A stretch of DNA of 64,000 nt from Plectrocnemia conspersa (lineage: Eukaryota; Arthropoda; Insecta; Trichoptera; Polycentropodidae), in assembly GCA_009617715.1 (NCBI GenBank), contig VTFK01000217.1, positions 186,001-250,000 on the forward strand, given 5' to 3'. The notes under the pieces were generated by a model that did not search any database, was not told the origin of the DNA, and worked only from the letters and a program-made list of their open reading frames with translations. The number at the start of each line of letters is the position of its first letter. The first letter of the stretch is position 1. A program made the translations under genes and the position numbers. Shown here one piece after another: positions 23,588-37,400 of the stretch.

Positions 23588-26391
23588 AAGGTTAACATAA
23601 ATTAAATTTTAGCTATAAATGTTCATGTAAATATTATAGAATAAGTAGATACGATAATACGTGAAAACGTAAATACTGCATAATATATTTTGACATTGCT
23701 AATCCTACGCCGATAGCACAGGGACGTAGTTTGGAGGGACAGATGGGGCATTTGCACCCTCTTGAATTAACAACTATGAATCTTAATGAAATGGTAATAT
23801 TAAAAAAATTTAAATGACGTCACTAAAACTCTCGAATCTATCCCGAATTTATTTTGTAAAAATGCGATGTAAGAATGTTACTGTGAATGAGTATTTTTCA
23901 TCAAGACAAAGAACATCTTTCACTGAGATGAATATTATGTATAAGGACGAGAGGCACAAGTCGAAGTTTAGCTACCCCCTGAAGGAAAGCGTTAAGCGGA
24001 TACCGTAGAACGATTGCACCAAAGGTGGGATTTTTATTAAGTGTAAATTTAACACTTTGTTTTTATTGGCTGATACAGTATTTCTAAGTCTTACTATTAT
24101 CGTTTAAAAATTTACAAAGAGCTCTTTGTGCTACATATTGCCTATTTAGAATAATGTTGAAAGTAATAAGAGATATATTTTAATAAATAAATAGATATCG
24201 AACATATTTTATGTATATTATTCAATCTGGAAATTAAATTGTAATACATTGTGTTTGCGATCTATACTTTTAGTTACATTCTAATACCATCGAAGCTGTT
24301 TTACCTCAAGGGATAAGGTAGTAATGGATATTTAATATGATTCCACCCTCACCCTATTTTTGTTGTATGAATTATGAATAAAATTGGCGATTACTACTTG
24401 AATGATTATTTATCATGGGACGAAAAATAAATATCTTATTCATAATATGTACCTTTGTAACTCTAAAATCACAAAGGGCATATGAAACAATTTTAGATAA
24501 ACCCGGGATTTACTAAGGTTATTTTTAATGTATGATGTAAATATAAATATAATAACTTTGGATATACAGTAACATATGTATTATACAATATTACAAGTTA
24601 GACTTTGAAGTTTTGTTTTGAACCCGTAAACGTAATTTTATCACTATGTATCTGGGTCACGTAATTATATCTAAAAACATTTGCCTTAAAATATAATATT
24701 TATTATTTTTTGTCGTTACGTAATGTGTTTTATCATTGAAAATTTCGTGTTCTAAGTTAATTTGCGATAAAAACTTATAACAGTATATTGAATATATAGT
24801 CAATTTATAATATAAACTAAGTTATTAACTGTTATATACACGTATATTTATAGATATGAACAGGTGTAGGCAGTGGTTCTTAATAAATATGTGAAGAATT
24901 AGTGTGGATGTCTTTATCAATAATGTTTTTTACGTGTTACGAAATAAGCTCAATTAGGAAAGTAATACATTTTCATATAAGAGAAAAAGATACATTTCCG
25001 CTTGCGATGCAAACAAACTTCACATACGTTTTCACGTCATCATATCTCATGTTTTCCCGGATGCTTCTACATACATTCGCATTGACGAAGAAGTGACAGG
25101 ATGCGCGAATGGCGAAGGGTGAAAACTTCCTGTCGCCGAAGGAAATTGAAAGTACGTGATTTTATTAAAGTTAAGTTTCCGCAAAATTGTGAACAAAAAG
25201 GCTCTATGTTGAATCCGTGCTGGGAATACTTTCGGCTGTGTTGTGAATAAATAACCCTTTAGCACGAAGCGAAAATTATTATATATGTGTAAGTGTTAGC
25301 CGTGAAGAACGGAATGGCAATTACAAGCAAACGCGGTTTGACGGCTAATATTACATGGTGGTGCACATTGGATTAGTGCATTTTTACGACACGCCAGCAG
25401 TTCTCGGAATAGGGAAAAAACATTTCTGTAGGGACCCTTAGTGAGTCTACTACATAGGTGGAAAACTGAATCGAGTAACATTATAGACATACTTCAGCAC
25501 ACATGTCACTTACACGACTCGACAATAGCTTGCCGAGCTCGTTATGTATGCTTTATATTTCTCACAGTTACTATTGTGATATTCAGTTACTAACTAAAAT
25601 AAATAAAAATATTTTCAACGTTATTATTAATAATATTTAGTTTTAATGTATGAGATATTGAAATATTAAAGCTACTATTACATAAATAGCAATTCTTTTC
25701 AATGCAGATATAAATATTAGATACTATCACGTTTCACTAATTATGGTTGTTATTTAATTGCAACAGTGAGATATTATATTTGATTCACGGATATTTCGAT
25801 CTAAATATGTAAGTGTAATGTATGTATATATATGTTATATTATAATAAAAATATTATTGGAAAAAAAACAATAATTCCGCTATTTTAGTTATAAGTATAG
25901 CTAAATGTTAAGACTGGGGAATTGTATTGCGATATATTGAACAATTTACAATACTTATAAAATCAGGAATTAATTAACGTAATAACGAAAAGCTCAGGAT
26001 TGATTTTATCATAAGCATTTAGAATGGTCTCTGCACGAATTTTAAACGTTCGAGGTTTGTATATAACTACTGAAAAAACTTTGTTAAATTTATTGAATAT
26101 TATTGAGTGAACATATAATTTGTATTTGTAATGGTACACGTTGAAGAATGACACGCCATAACATCAATTATGCATCGCTCACGGGAGTCCTTTACAAAAT
26201 GATTCCAGCTTAACTTTTTAAATGTATCTCAATGTAAAACACATTTATAATGATAATAAAAAATTACAATGAAAGAGAAAATATTTATCATATAATATAT
26301 AATAAATATTTATAAAAATATCCCCCACTTTTTAAATTGTATGTATATTTATTTTTTAAATTAAATAAAAAGTAAGTGAAAATCAGCATAA
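23588..26391. other. Noncoding stretch with a possible transposon end and an island
   Basis: At about 23718 the sequence CAGGGACGTAGTTTGGAGGG resembles the terminal repeats of hAT-like elements; no matching far end was found. A 64-codon plus-strand frame follows (23814-24008) without recognisable similarity. A GC-richer island lies at about 25090-25500. No gene supported. Confidence 0.3.
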
Positions 26392-26588
26392 TAGACGAGT
26401 GGAATAGGTCGCTGACTATTGACCTCAAATACCTGGTTTTTTAAATTTCTATCTCATCCAGAAGATCAGAATGACTGATTATAATATAACTATAATTACA
26501 ATCAATCATTACAGATAAGATTTATCTAGATTTTATTAATTTCATGGATTAATATTGGGATGATAAATTAAAATCGAGCAGGGTCATA
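26392..26588 (+). repeat. SINE-like repeat, copy C
   Basis: It starts with an A-box-like TAGACGAGTGGAATAGGTCG and a D/anticodon-arm-like GCTGACTATTGACC. It has the AATCAATCATTACAGAT and TCTAGATTTT middle blocks and ends in AAATTAAAATCGAGCAGGGTC. The B-box region is degraded to ACCTGGTTTTTTAAATTTC. It gives the clearest view of the tRNA-like head of the family. Confidence 0.65.
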
Positions 26589-28360
26589 AAAAATAAATAT
26601 TGAATATTATTTAATAACAAGCATTTTATCTCATAGAGAATGACTTATGTTTAACCAATGCAATTTTTAATTTGCATACCCGCAACTGGCTCAGATTAAA
26701 TTTTAATAAGGATATGATAATGTTTCTAAGCAAAAATAAAAAAATTGACAAAACTAATGAACTGACATATTTAATAAATAAGTTATTCTATAACAATAAT
26801 CATCATATCATGTTTTCAGAAATTACTCACAAAACAATTGTGGAAACAATATATACTTATATTTAAAGATTCCCTAAAGAACATGTCATAATAAGCTACA
26901 AATTTTAGAACCAGTTGAAAATCCACCTATTGAATTAATTTCAGTCTATTCATACAGAACCGTTGGATTTTATAAATGCAATTTAGTTTAACTCATATAT
27001 AAATTAAAGTCTATAAAAAATAAATTTGACAATTTCAATATTAGATTTTTAGTTAAAATAATAAAGTCAAGATTGCAATGCGCAAAATTAAAATAATATA
27101 CGTTTTATATGATTTTTTTTATTTAATTTTGAGTAAACCATTGAACCAACAAAAAATAAATAAAAGTTTAAGGGTTTTTTTACTGTGTAATTTGTGATAA
27201 AGGGACTCTTATACCCTTCATGTATTTTACCCTAATAAGATGTAAATTGAAACCACACTGCATAAAAACTGTCCATTTTAAAAGTACTCTTATAGTTATA
27301 TTCTTATCTTACAAAAGTAATTATTTTTACAAAGTATAAAAAATTTAAGCATTAGCACATCTTTAAGAGTTTAATGCAAGGTTACTTTCTTTCTAAGAGT
27401 TATATATTAAAAATAAAATTATAACGAAGTCACGTTTTTATTGTAAAATAAGTGTTTTATAAATGGTATAAAACACACATTGGTTACATCTTATTTACGT
27501 GTAACTTTGTGATTTTAAATAATTTCACTAACATTCATTGACTTCCAAAAGTTAATTAAATATGAAATGACTATCATGTTAAGTAATATGACTACGGTTC
27601 TACTTAAGAAGTAAAAGTTTATTGTTATACTAATTATTAAATACTCGAGACCGCGTAAAATTCCAGCTAGCAATTTTATTTGTTTTGTATACAAACAATA
27701 TCTCTAAATTAAAAAAAATAACGTTGGTTTTTGTACGCCGGTGATACAGATTTTATAAAAAGTGCCTACAGTCTAAAATTAATCGTAAATTAATTATGAA
27801 AATTTTTTGAAAAGAGAAAAAAATATGGCAATAAAATTGAATATTAATTAACGCAACTAATATTATAATATAATTAAGAAGAATATGAAAGATCAAGCAA
27901 ATATTGTTATTAAGAAACATATTAAATACGTTAAAATAAAATAAAACATCTTTGCGTAAATCTAATTATATTAAAAAAATCGCTATTTTGTTGATTGAAA
28001 TTTAACCCGGAAATAACACCAATGTTAATAAAAATTAGTAATGCCAGGAAAAAAGGCAGTTTTCACTTCGCTTATGGTGTACAATGAAATGCAAAGTAGA
28101 CCTTTCATTAAAATACAAAGCAAAGTGAGATCAATGAAAAAAAGCATAAAATTAAATATGAAACTACATATTCAAAGCACAAATTATCAAATAGGTATGT
28201 TAATTATTTTGCCATCTTTGAGTTGGCTTTTAATATATGCATTGAAATCTTTAAAAATATCTAAATAAAGTTTCGAGTTATCGCTTTACAATATATGATA
28301 GATACCGAAATCTAGTGTGTCTAAAATATTGTTTCTGATACTCGTAACAGCGCAACATAT
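26589..28360. other. AT-rich noncoding stretch
   Basis: Nothing supported apart from poly-A and poly-T runs. Confidence 0.3.
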
Positions 28361-28498
28361 GCAGATCGAAGGGTTCGCGTCTTTATGTTTATACTGTCAA
28401 CCCTTTTCCCAAAAAACAAAAACAAAACTCAGCCCTGCTTCTCTCTTTAGCATTTTTTTTATACAATCTGTTCTGCGAAACGAGCGGAATATACAAAC
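28361..28498 (-). repeat. Local repeat, inverted copy X
   Basis: Its reverse complement matches 29805-29968. Matching blocks are CAGATCGAAGG, TATGTTTATA.TGTCAACCCTTT, AACTCAGCCC or its variant, ACAATCTGTTC and CGAG.GGAATATACAAA, all in order. Copies X and Z are separated by about 1.3 kb. Confidence 0.8.
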
Positions 28499-28930
28499 GC
28501 TCGCGTTTTCGTCCCATATACATATTTTTGCTTCTCTCTAGCTTCAAATTACATATTCGCTTCGAATTTATTCGCCGTTAGTTCCATTGTGAAATTCTTT
28601 TTTCATTTTATTTCTCTTTTTCTCGCAGGACTCGCGCTCCCTTCGGGGTGTGTACTTAAGATAGTATCACGGCAAAATTGGACGTATTGTGTTAAAATAA
28701 CCAGAATTTTTTCGTGTCATATCGGCTCACCCCATCGCGTCGGGGCCATCGCATTTCTCTCACTTTCCATTTTCTTTTGCACGTTCGAATTGAATAAGGG
28801 GTTGCGAAATGTAGGGTGGCGAAACGAAATGAGTGCCGAGATGTTGCCGGCTAACTCTTTGCGGCAATTTTTGCTTACAGAGACGAAATGAGAACTTTCA
28901 CCTGTACTGCGAGTATCTTTTTATCTAGCA
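28499..28930. other. GC-richer island
   Basis: Contiguous with repeat copy X. A 100-codon plus-strand frame (28589-28891) begins with a hydrophobic stretch but resembles no known family. It may simply reflect composition. Confidence 0.3.
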
Positions 28931-29292
28931 GCTTTAGAGGGTTACTGCTCCTGGCTTGCTCAAACATTAATTTATTATTTTATATAAATACACTCGAATG
29001 TTAAAGTATTACTGAAAATAATTAATTAACATGAAAAAATATCGCCAATATATACTAAATTTATTGCATAGCAAAAATTACATTGAGAAGTCATCGTAAA
29101 TATTATATTGTAAACGTTTATTTTTTTTAATTGCATAACTATAAACTATTTAAAAAATATATTTTATTTTATAATTAATAAATATTTAAAGATTGCGCCA
29201 AAAATAAAATATTTTTATTATCCATAAAATTCATTTTATAGATAAAATATCTCACATACTGCGAGGTAAAAATAAACGAAAAACAAGAAAAA

Positions 29293-29398
29293 GATTCCAA
29301 TTTGTATACTTCATTCGTTTCACGAAGTAGATTGTTAAAAAAAATATGATGAAGAGAGCCGATGCGAGGGCTGAGTTCCATTATTTTACTTTTGTTAT
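29293..29398 (+). repeat. Local repeat, direct copy Y
   Basis: It matches copy Z through ATTTGTATA.TTC..TCGTTT.ACG.A..AGATTGT, then AAAAATATGATGAAGAG, then GGGCT.AGTTCC.TATTTTA.TTTTGTT. It is shorter than Z and lacks the right-hand CAACCCTTT block. Confidence 0.8.
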
Positions 29399-29804
29399 TA
29401 CCTCTTGCATGCGGAGTATAGAGAGGTATTGTTACCATCAAATTATTTTAACATTTTTGAACACAATGCTAGCGAAAAACAATTTATAAAAATGTGAATA
29501 TTTTTTTTTATTAGCATTCTTTTATATACAAAAAAACACTTATTTTTTCGTTTTATTAGATTTAGAGAGCCTCTGAATTTTCTTTGAATAACTATGAAGA
29601 ATTTGCATTTTATTTTTCTTAGGCAACTTTATTCAGAATACATCTTTGCATCGAAACAAATTATATTTTAAAGAGAACCAAAAATTATTGGTTAATTTAA
29701 ATTGTATCAAAGTCACTGATTCTTGTATAATATATAATGTATTACAATACTTTCAATATGTAAAAATATCTTACATATAAAAAAAATACAAAACCAAAGA
29801 ACAC

Positions 29805-29968
29805 ATTCGAATTTGTATATTCCTCTCGTTTTACGGAACAGATTGTCTAAAAAATATGATGAAGAGGGCTAAGGCGGGGGCTCAGTTCCGCTATTTTATT
29901 TTTGTTTCAGCGAAAGGGTTGACAATATAAACATAGAGATGGGAACCGTTCATCCTTCGATCTGTATG
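29805..29968 (+). repeat. Local repeat, copy Z (longest)
   Basis: Direct relative of copy Y, about 510 bp away, and inverted relative of copy X. It has no coding frame of note. X and Z together could form a long imperfect hairpin in a transcript. Confidence 0.8.
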
Positions 29969-32710
29969 CGTCGTGTTGTTCGGCGAGCCGTGGGAAAATT
30001 TACAATGCCTACGCGGGATATAAACACACATACACACTATGGATATTTTATTTTTTCACTCGAAAGAAAAGCCCCGTTTCGCGAAAGGAAAAGCATGAAA
30101 ATGAGGCGTGAAAACCCGTCCGCCGAGACTCGTTCGCGGCTTGTTTGTTATTCGCGATGTAAATCATCTTTATGATCCGCAAGTCTTGCGTAGCATATGC
30201 AGGAAATATTTATATGCGGGGTAGGAAAAGTTTCGTGAGCGATTAAAATGTCCGATGTGCGAATTTGCAAACGTTATTAGGTTACGCCGTGTGAATTGCG
30301 AGCAGAAAATGAGCTATGCGAATGCTGTGATTAGAACAAAACAACTTGTATTCTCTATGGATTCACTGAGATTTTAGCTGATGAGATATAAACAATTTCA
30401 TTTACTAAAGATAATATTTGCTTCTTATTAATATTCTATAAAATATATTGCTTTAATATTTTAAAGCAGCTGTAATGATTTCATGTTGCTAAATATTTTC
30501 CAAAAAAAATATTTAATATTTAACGCTATTTAATACAATATTTTAAAACGTTTAAAAATCATGTTTTGTAATATAAGGACAGATAAATAAATAACTTGTT
30601 TTATTAAACATTTCATTGTTCCTACGCTTTTACTTTAATCAAACCAAAATTAAAGCTTATTACGTAATAATTTAAATAGTAATTTTAGCTTATCCTAATT
30701 TTGATTAAATATATTATTTAATGTTCAATATAGCACAAAGGTTAAACAATCAATTCAACTGCAAATGATACATCTCAAAGATGCATTTAAATAGTCAAAG
30801 ACCTTTTATTTGTAATAAAATTGACCTTAAGACTGACCGCCGAGGTTGAAATCGTGTTGATCTTTGTTAGCAAATCGAGTTGAACGATCTCGTCAACTCC
30901 AAGCACAAGTCTAAACTGCAAGAATATGACACGCTTAAGTACAAATTTTCTCGTCCACTATGCATTTCACTCACAACGCGTGTAATACGCGTTTAAAATA
31001 AATCACAACTGTGTATACATTTGTCACGAAATGGAAACCGAGAAATCACTTCGATTGGTCATGTTCAGACCCCTGGGCTTGATTTACGCAGATACACAAA
31101 CGTAAGGGCAATGTATCAGGTGGGAGCGTAAACAGAAACCGTTGAAAGCCTTCACGAGCCATTACGCACGATTCATGCTCAAAGGGACCACCGTCCCAGA
31201 AATAATGCGAGGAGAAAAAAACGCTATGGAAAATAAGCAGAAGGTCACAGATCATTCGGCAGAAGAATTTCGCTTTAAACTGTTTCAGAAATGACCATAT
31301 TATTTTTTATATATCGTGATTGCTTTGAGAACGTATTATAAAAAAAAATGCACGACCCGAGTGAAAGGAGTTACGTATGACATTGACTCTGATGAAGTCG
31401 ACCCCGGTGGCCTTTTGTGAGTGTATCCGTTCGAAGACTACTGACGAAAGTGGTTTATGGATGCGCTAAACGACCCCAGACTCAGTTGTTAGAGATTTAG
31501 AAATTAAATCTTTAACCTAACAGTGGGTGAAAGGCTCGGATGATTAACTTCTGACAGATAAGAGTAGATAATTTGAATTGATTGCAGTTTATTAGTAGAG
31601 TACATATTATGAAGTTGTTAAGCGTGATCGATACTCTGGTTATGAGTACACAAGATACGCGATAGTTAATATATAATGATATGAAAATACTGAATAATTC
31701 AAATTAATCTATTTATATTTAGAATGGTACTTTAATAAGTGAATAATATATGACATTAAGACACGAGGTGAAAGATTTTTAGAAATTGATATATGAAACA
31801 CGCAGATCTGCGTGTAACGTGTGAATTTATAAGTAAATTAATACATATTTTTAATAGTGATTATAAACATAGTTTGCTAATCATATTTTTGGCTTATAAA
31901 TTTCAAAACAATATGTAGAAATAAAAGATTTTTTAAATACTATATTCATAGTAGATCCATATGAGTGATGATTCTATTCACAAAAGCAAAGACACACAAT
32001 ATCTGCTTTATAAACTGTTAGTTACTCTTAAAATAGTTTAATTATATGATAGATTAAATGTAAATTTAAAGCTAATATTAAAAAATATTACTACATACAT
32101 TTTAACGTTTAACAAAACGTATAAAAAGGTTTTGTAGTATATAAATCTTAATTAAGCGTTAGCTACTATTATTATTCATAGTCATTACTTTTTTATTTAT
32201 TGAGTTTTATATTACGAAAAGTAAAATCTACCGTTAAAACCATTACTTATAATATTAGGGTTGCTTATAGAGTTATTTATGATGAAAGCAGAATATTAGT
32301 AAATGTTATAAGATTTAACCTTCAAAATATTTTAACATAAGTATTCAAGTATATTTTTCTATCTTAATATTACTTTATTAAATATAAAAAATGAAACGTA
32401 TAACATTAAATGTTATATACCAGATTTGAAAAAGAATCTTTTGCCATAAAATAATATGAGATTGTACACCTTCCGTCTTACGATCGTCATATCCTGGATT
32501 TTATGTCGATACGCCACGTGCCGCGATGCATTGAAACATCCCGAATTCTTCATATAATAGAATAACACAATGGAGAAAGTAAGAAAAAAATAACGCAAAA
32601 TTTTAAAGGACAAAAAAACGTGATTCGAAGAGTTGTAAAAATGCATTGAATATCTAAAATAGCTATAATATAAACGCGGTACAATACAATATTCATAATG
32701 ATATTCTTAC
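29969..32710. other. Noncoding stretch with two islands
   Basis: Islands at about 29970-30350 and 30830-31560 are GC-richer. On the minus strand near 30925 an acceptor-like TCATATTCTTGCAG precedes a 39-codon open frame with coding-like codon use (about 30800-30924), but it lacks a consensus donor. The remainder is AT-rich. Confidence 0.3.
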
Positions 32711-32762
32711 CGTATTATACTAGAAGCTTTTCGCGTTTTCCACTCCGGATCATCAGCAAACT
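32711..32762 (-). CDS. Candidate 52-bp internal coding exon, unknown protein
   Basis: On the minus strand a pyrimidine-rich acceptor (TTCCTCTTTCTTATCTTTACAG) lies directly before the exon and a strong donor (ACG|GTAAGAATA) directly after it. Only one frame is open: two bases, then FADDPEWKTRKASSIIR, then two bases. The peptide is charged and not hydrophobic. I do not recognise the family. The exon is on the same strand as the exons at 3.2 and 59.8 kb. Its phase does not allow a direct join to the 59.8-kb exon, and joining to 3866 soon gives a stop, so intermediate exons must exist if it is real. Confidence 0.55.
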
Positions 32763-34040
32763 CTGTAAAGATAAGAAAGAGGAATATAAATAAGTTATTG
32801 TAAAACTTGCGCAGTCTGAAAAATCTCTGCACAGCTACGTATTAAATTACTGTGTTTCAATTGGGACGACTTGTAATGTAGAAGGTGTCTGTTGAGTGAA
32901 TGAGTTTTTACGCCGTTTAAGTACAAATAAAAGGATGAGAGGCGGAGAGAAGTAAACGGCGTTACGTAAATTTGCATTTGGAAATGCATAGATAATACAA
33001 TTTTTTCTCTTCACACTTTCCGCCTAAGTATGAGACGAAATTTGGAATGGCAAAGTACACACAAAACACACAATGTCTGAAAAGAAATCGACACATTTTT
33101 ATCAGTGTGATGTGCACTTTCTCTCGTGTGTGATGATGAAATATTTTTTTATTATTATTTAATATGACGTATAAGATATGAAAATCGACTCTTGTGTATT
33201 TTTTTTCAATATGCACAACAAACAAGTATTATTCTTGATATCCGTTTGGGTAAACACTTATTAAGTCTATTAGAATATAAAAAATACGTATATTTTCATT
33301 TCTTGAATATGACATTAAGAAATGTGTACGCAGTAATAAGAAATGCTTTGGAATGAGACCGAATATGCTAGCGAAAAATGCTTGGTATTCAAGTTGGGTT
33401 TCGTGACTTCTGTGTAATCATTACATCAATGAACAATGTTTTATAAACTAAAAGGTATTTTCGATAATTGATCTAAGCTTATCATTAATACATTTTAAGT
33501 CGATCTGCATACTATGAGTAGTATTTCATATAAATATAAGGATATTATGTTGCTTAAATTTTTATTAAATATTTTTTAAATAAATAATTTACTATTGTAT
33601 AACTTACAATAATATATTAAAAACTAAGAAAGTAACTTTTGTGTTAGTTTGAAGTATATGCAATAATACTGTGATTTTTAATACCCGTATTACCGGTATT
33701 GACATTATTTTAATTAATTGGTAATAAAAAAAGCGAAAAAATAATCCGAGTACCGCTCTCGTATTTCACCATGTTCAGTGATTAGCAAAAACCAAACATT
33801 CGAATACCCTGGCAGTTATCGTTTCGATTTATAAAATATTATAATTATATCATTATCCCATGAAATGCTAACTATGATCCAGCATATACATTATTTTACA
33901 AATTTCATAAAAAAATCTGACCCATGACAGTCATTCCTAACATAAAATCAAAAATTTAGAAGGTATAACATTTTTGAGATATTGCTAAATTTGCGAATTA
34001 TTTTTCTGAAAAGAAAATGTTTTTAATTGTAAATAAATGT
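32763..34040. other. AT-rich noncoding stretch
   Basis: Nothing supported. Minus-strand frames of 64-87 codons here have no recognisable motifs. Confidence 0.3.
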
Positions 34041-34475
34041 TGTGTGTATAGTGGGATTGCAAACGGATTGTACATTATGAAACTCCTGAATCTGGCCAAA
34101 CAATAGCAGCAAGATTATATTGTGATCAGATGGATCGTTTGCACAAGAGAGTAATAAAAAAAGCTTGCACTTGTCAACAGAAGTGGAATAGTTCTACAAC
34201 ACATGCAGCAAAATCGACTCTCGATAAAATAAAAAAACTTGAAGGTTTCATCTCATATTATTTAGACCATGCTCACTTTGACTATTATTTATTTCCATCG
34301 ATGCAACACTAAGCAAAGAAAATGAAATACAGATGCAGTGCGAAAGAGACTATTGGAAAATTTTGCATCATAACCTCTTACAGACTATACTAATGGTATT
34401 AAAATTAATGACGAGACATGGAAGAAGATTAAAAAAATATTTAAAATTAATAAAATAAAAATTTTAGTCATTTTT
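34041..34475 (+). pseudogene. mariner transposase C-terminal remnant
   Basis: The frame reads WDCKRIVHYETPESGQTIAA and continues LYCDQMDRLHKRV. These match the mariner core block (WWD..G..HYELL..G.T......Y..QL..L). Then comes HAAKSTLDKIKKLE (the H.....T...I..L block), FDYYLFPSMQH (the SD.HLF.S.QH block) and finally DYTNGI....ETWKK. One stop sits at the start and others after SMQH, and the HHDNARPH segment is degraded, so the DD34D catalytic core is broken. The similarity resembles cecropia- or mauritiana-type mariners. An ATTAGGTAGTATAAAA-like end on the minus strand at about 34479-34494 may be the right terminal repeat. Confidence 0.9.
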
Positions 34476-34499
34476 TCAATTTTATACTACCTAATACAA

Positions 34500-37400
34500 T
34501 AAACAATTCAAGTATCTTATTAAAATTAAAATAATATAATGTTTACAATTTATAGTGACAGATGTTGTTTATATACCTATATGTAGCTCAGTAATCAAAA
34601 ACTGGCATTCCCACAAAATTTATACTTTTTTATTATTATTTATAAATATCTCGAAACTGGCAATCTCGCCTGTGTACGTCTCTGGAAAAGCGGGTCAAAA
34701 TTTATGTTATTGCCCGCAAAACGACGCGAACCAAAACGGGGGAGGTAATTACATCTGGACGGGTGATTAATGCTGGCGAGCTTTTCTGCGTGATGTTACG
34801 TTTACGTGTCCGCGTCTCGTCTAACGGGTGCCTCTCATTTGGCGCGTGAAATAAGCGATTTAGGCTAATTCGAGCCGAAAAGCCACTCGGAACCGAAGTG
34901 ATAAATGCTTTTTTTTACCATCAAGTTTTCATATTTTTTCACTTTGAAACACTCTAGTTTTAGCATATTGAGGATGCTTGAAATTTTTTTAAAAATATGG
35001 AAATACACTTACAATCAGTAAGAACGCGTTTTACTTATTCATCTATTCGTGCGATTCCTAAAATGTTTACTGCTAGACCTCGTTTGAGATGCTTTTATTA
35101 TGCTTTGACCTTATTTTTATTTAGTGTCAGGACGCCGCTGTTGTCGTCGGCGTATCAATACTCATTATAATTGAATAACACACGCTGAAGTCAGTTTCTG
35201 GTGTAAGGCGTGAGGTTGCAAGTCGAAAGCCGGATATCAGATGACTCTTGTAGTCGATCGATGTGGGATTATGTTTGTAATTAGCAATGTGATTTAAGCT
35301 TTCTTATTTTTTATTAATCGCGCCGTGCCTAATAAAATCGAAGATGACTATGTATGTATTTGTTTTGCGAACATATTCGTGATACTTTAAAAGCAATTTT
35401 TGCGTCGTGTGCATGAGTTGTAGTCAACCGATGGTTTTTATAACATTAAGATACTCTCAAAGAAGCCAGCTAAAAATTCAATTCACAATACAATCAAATA
35501 AATCTACTAGATTTATTTTTATCTACTGGATTATAGCTAATAAAAAAGTAAAATTATGTTTAAGGTGAAAAGTAATGATTCAAAGCGTCACAGAGTTAAA
35601 AAATATATTTTTTTGCAATCTCTGGATTACAATTTGCTTTTATATTATCTCTAAGATATGAAATTCTCTCGAAAAACAAACCTCCCAGGCGGGATTATCG
35701 TCTGTTCACGATTCTCAAAAGGTGACCCACGACCGACCCGTTACGGCGCTCGCGGCTTATTGTTTTGCGGCCGTAATTTTGCCGGAGGTCTCTAAAATTG
35801 TGTATGCAAAACTGGGTATCATAACTGGCAATTTGTCCAGACTCTCGACCGCCACTTGAACTTCGAACAATGCCGAGGATCAGAGGTCTGCCGCGGCGAA
35901 AGCTCCGGAAGATGTTCGAGCTTTTTGCGCGACGAGCTTTCGAAATCTACGAAAGCCTGATTTATAATGTGCGTTCTGGGCTGCAAGTCGTCTGAATAAT
36001 TGGCAAGTGCCTTTTGGGTAAGTCCTGTCTATTAGTTGGACCCGTGGGGGCATTTTTGGCTCGAACGATTAATTCGTGGGAGCTCAGGGGTCCTTTCGCG
36101 GCCTTGATCAAATTGCGGGTAATAATGAAAGATTTTCAATTCGCCGAAGGGATATTTACACGAAAGGTCTAATTGAATTTTACTCTCGATACGCAATTAA
36201 GTAAAAAGGTAAAACATAATTAAATAATAATTTAAAAAGAATTACAAATTAATATCGCTTTCTTGTGTGTAGATGTATTATATTATGAAAACCGTTTTGT
36301 ATGCATAAAATACATATAAAGGGCTATATAAAATTTCCAAGAAATAATTCAGTTTTCTTACAAACTCAAACAATTTATAAGAAACCTTATTCAGTTATTG
36401 TTGTATATCGAAAATATGTTTACATGGCAAAATACAAACAAATATCCTGTTTCATGTTTTTCTAAAGTAAGAAATGTATTATAAGCATATATAATAATAT
36501 TAAAATAGTTTATTATATCATATATACATTTTTGTTTAATATATTAAAACAACTTTTTTTTTATATTTTACAGTTACATTAAATTTTATCTTTAGTGAAA
36601 AGTTTATATAAATATAAAATTTTCAACATACACAATACTATATTATAATAAAAATCCCATTAAATAAAAAGCGAGAGAGTAAAGTCGGCAAAATAAATTT
36701 GCATTTTTTACTACAAAAATAAAATTAATAATACTATAATTTCAGCTCTATAAAAAAATATTTTTTATACATGAAAGTAGAAAAATACAATTATTAATTT
36801 GTTTATTTTGTAAATTTAGCAATTTATTTAAAACATGGTTAAAATTAATAATCATAATCATAACAAATGCAAAATAAAATAAAATTAATAGATTTCTCGA
36901 TTTTTCTATTTAATTGGACAGAATATTAGGATGATTAACTGTTTAAAGTGCATATGAAACAATACATGTATATATATATATATATTAAGACATACTAAAA
37001 TGTAAGATGTTTTATATATGAATTGAAAGGTCATGTACTAATATGGTTTAAATTTAATACATAGAAAAATTACTATGTAGTACTATAGGGATCTACACCT
37101 GAGTTTGGTCCATTGCTGTTTGGGTAGTATATATGCTATTGTGGATAACGTAAAAAGGGTAAAATTCATGATATATGCACGAGTTTAAAATTGGAGCAAA
37201 AGTGACTAATAATTAAAGAGAAAAATTTATTTCAAATTTTCTATATGTAAAACTAAAATGAAAAAAATAATAAATAATAAAAAACGTTAAAGTAATGATC
37301 AATGAGTATAAAATAAAATTTAATAATAAAAATATGTATTGATTATATATTGAAATTTAAAAATCACTTTTAATATATACAATATTATAAAAAAATAAAA

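Noticed and set aside
25047..25490. Minus-strand frames of 64-72 codons in the 25.1-25.5 kb island
   Set aside because: No motif, no splice context, and frames on several strands overlap; composition explains them.
32763..33225. Minus-strand frames next to the 32.7-kb exon as extensions of that exon
   Set aside because: They are separated from it by a clear pyrimidine tract and acceptor and have intron-like composition.
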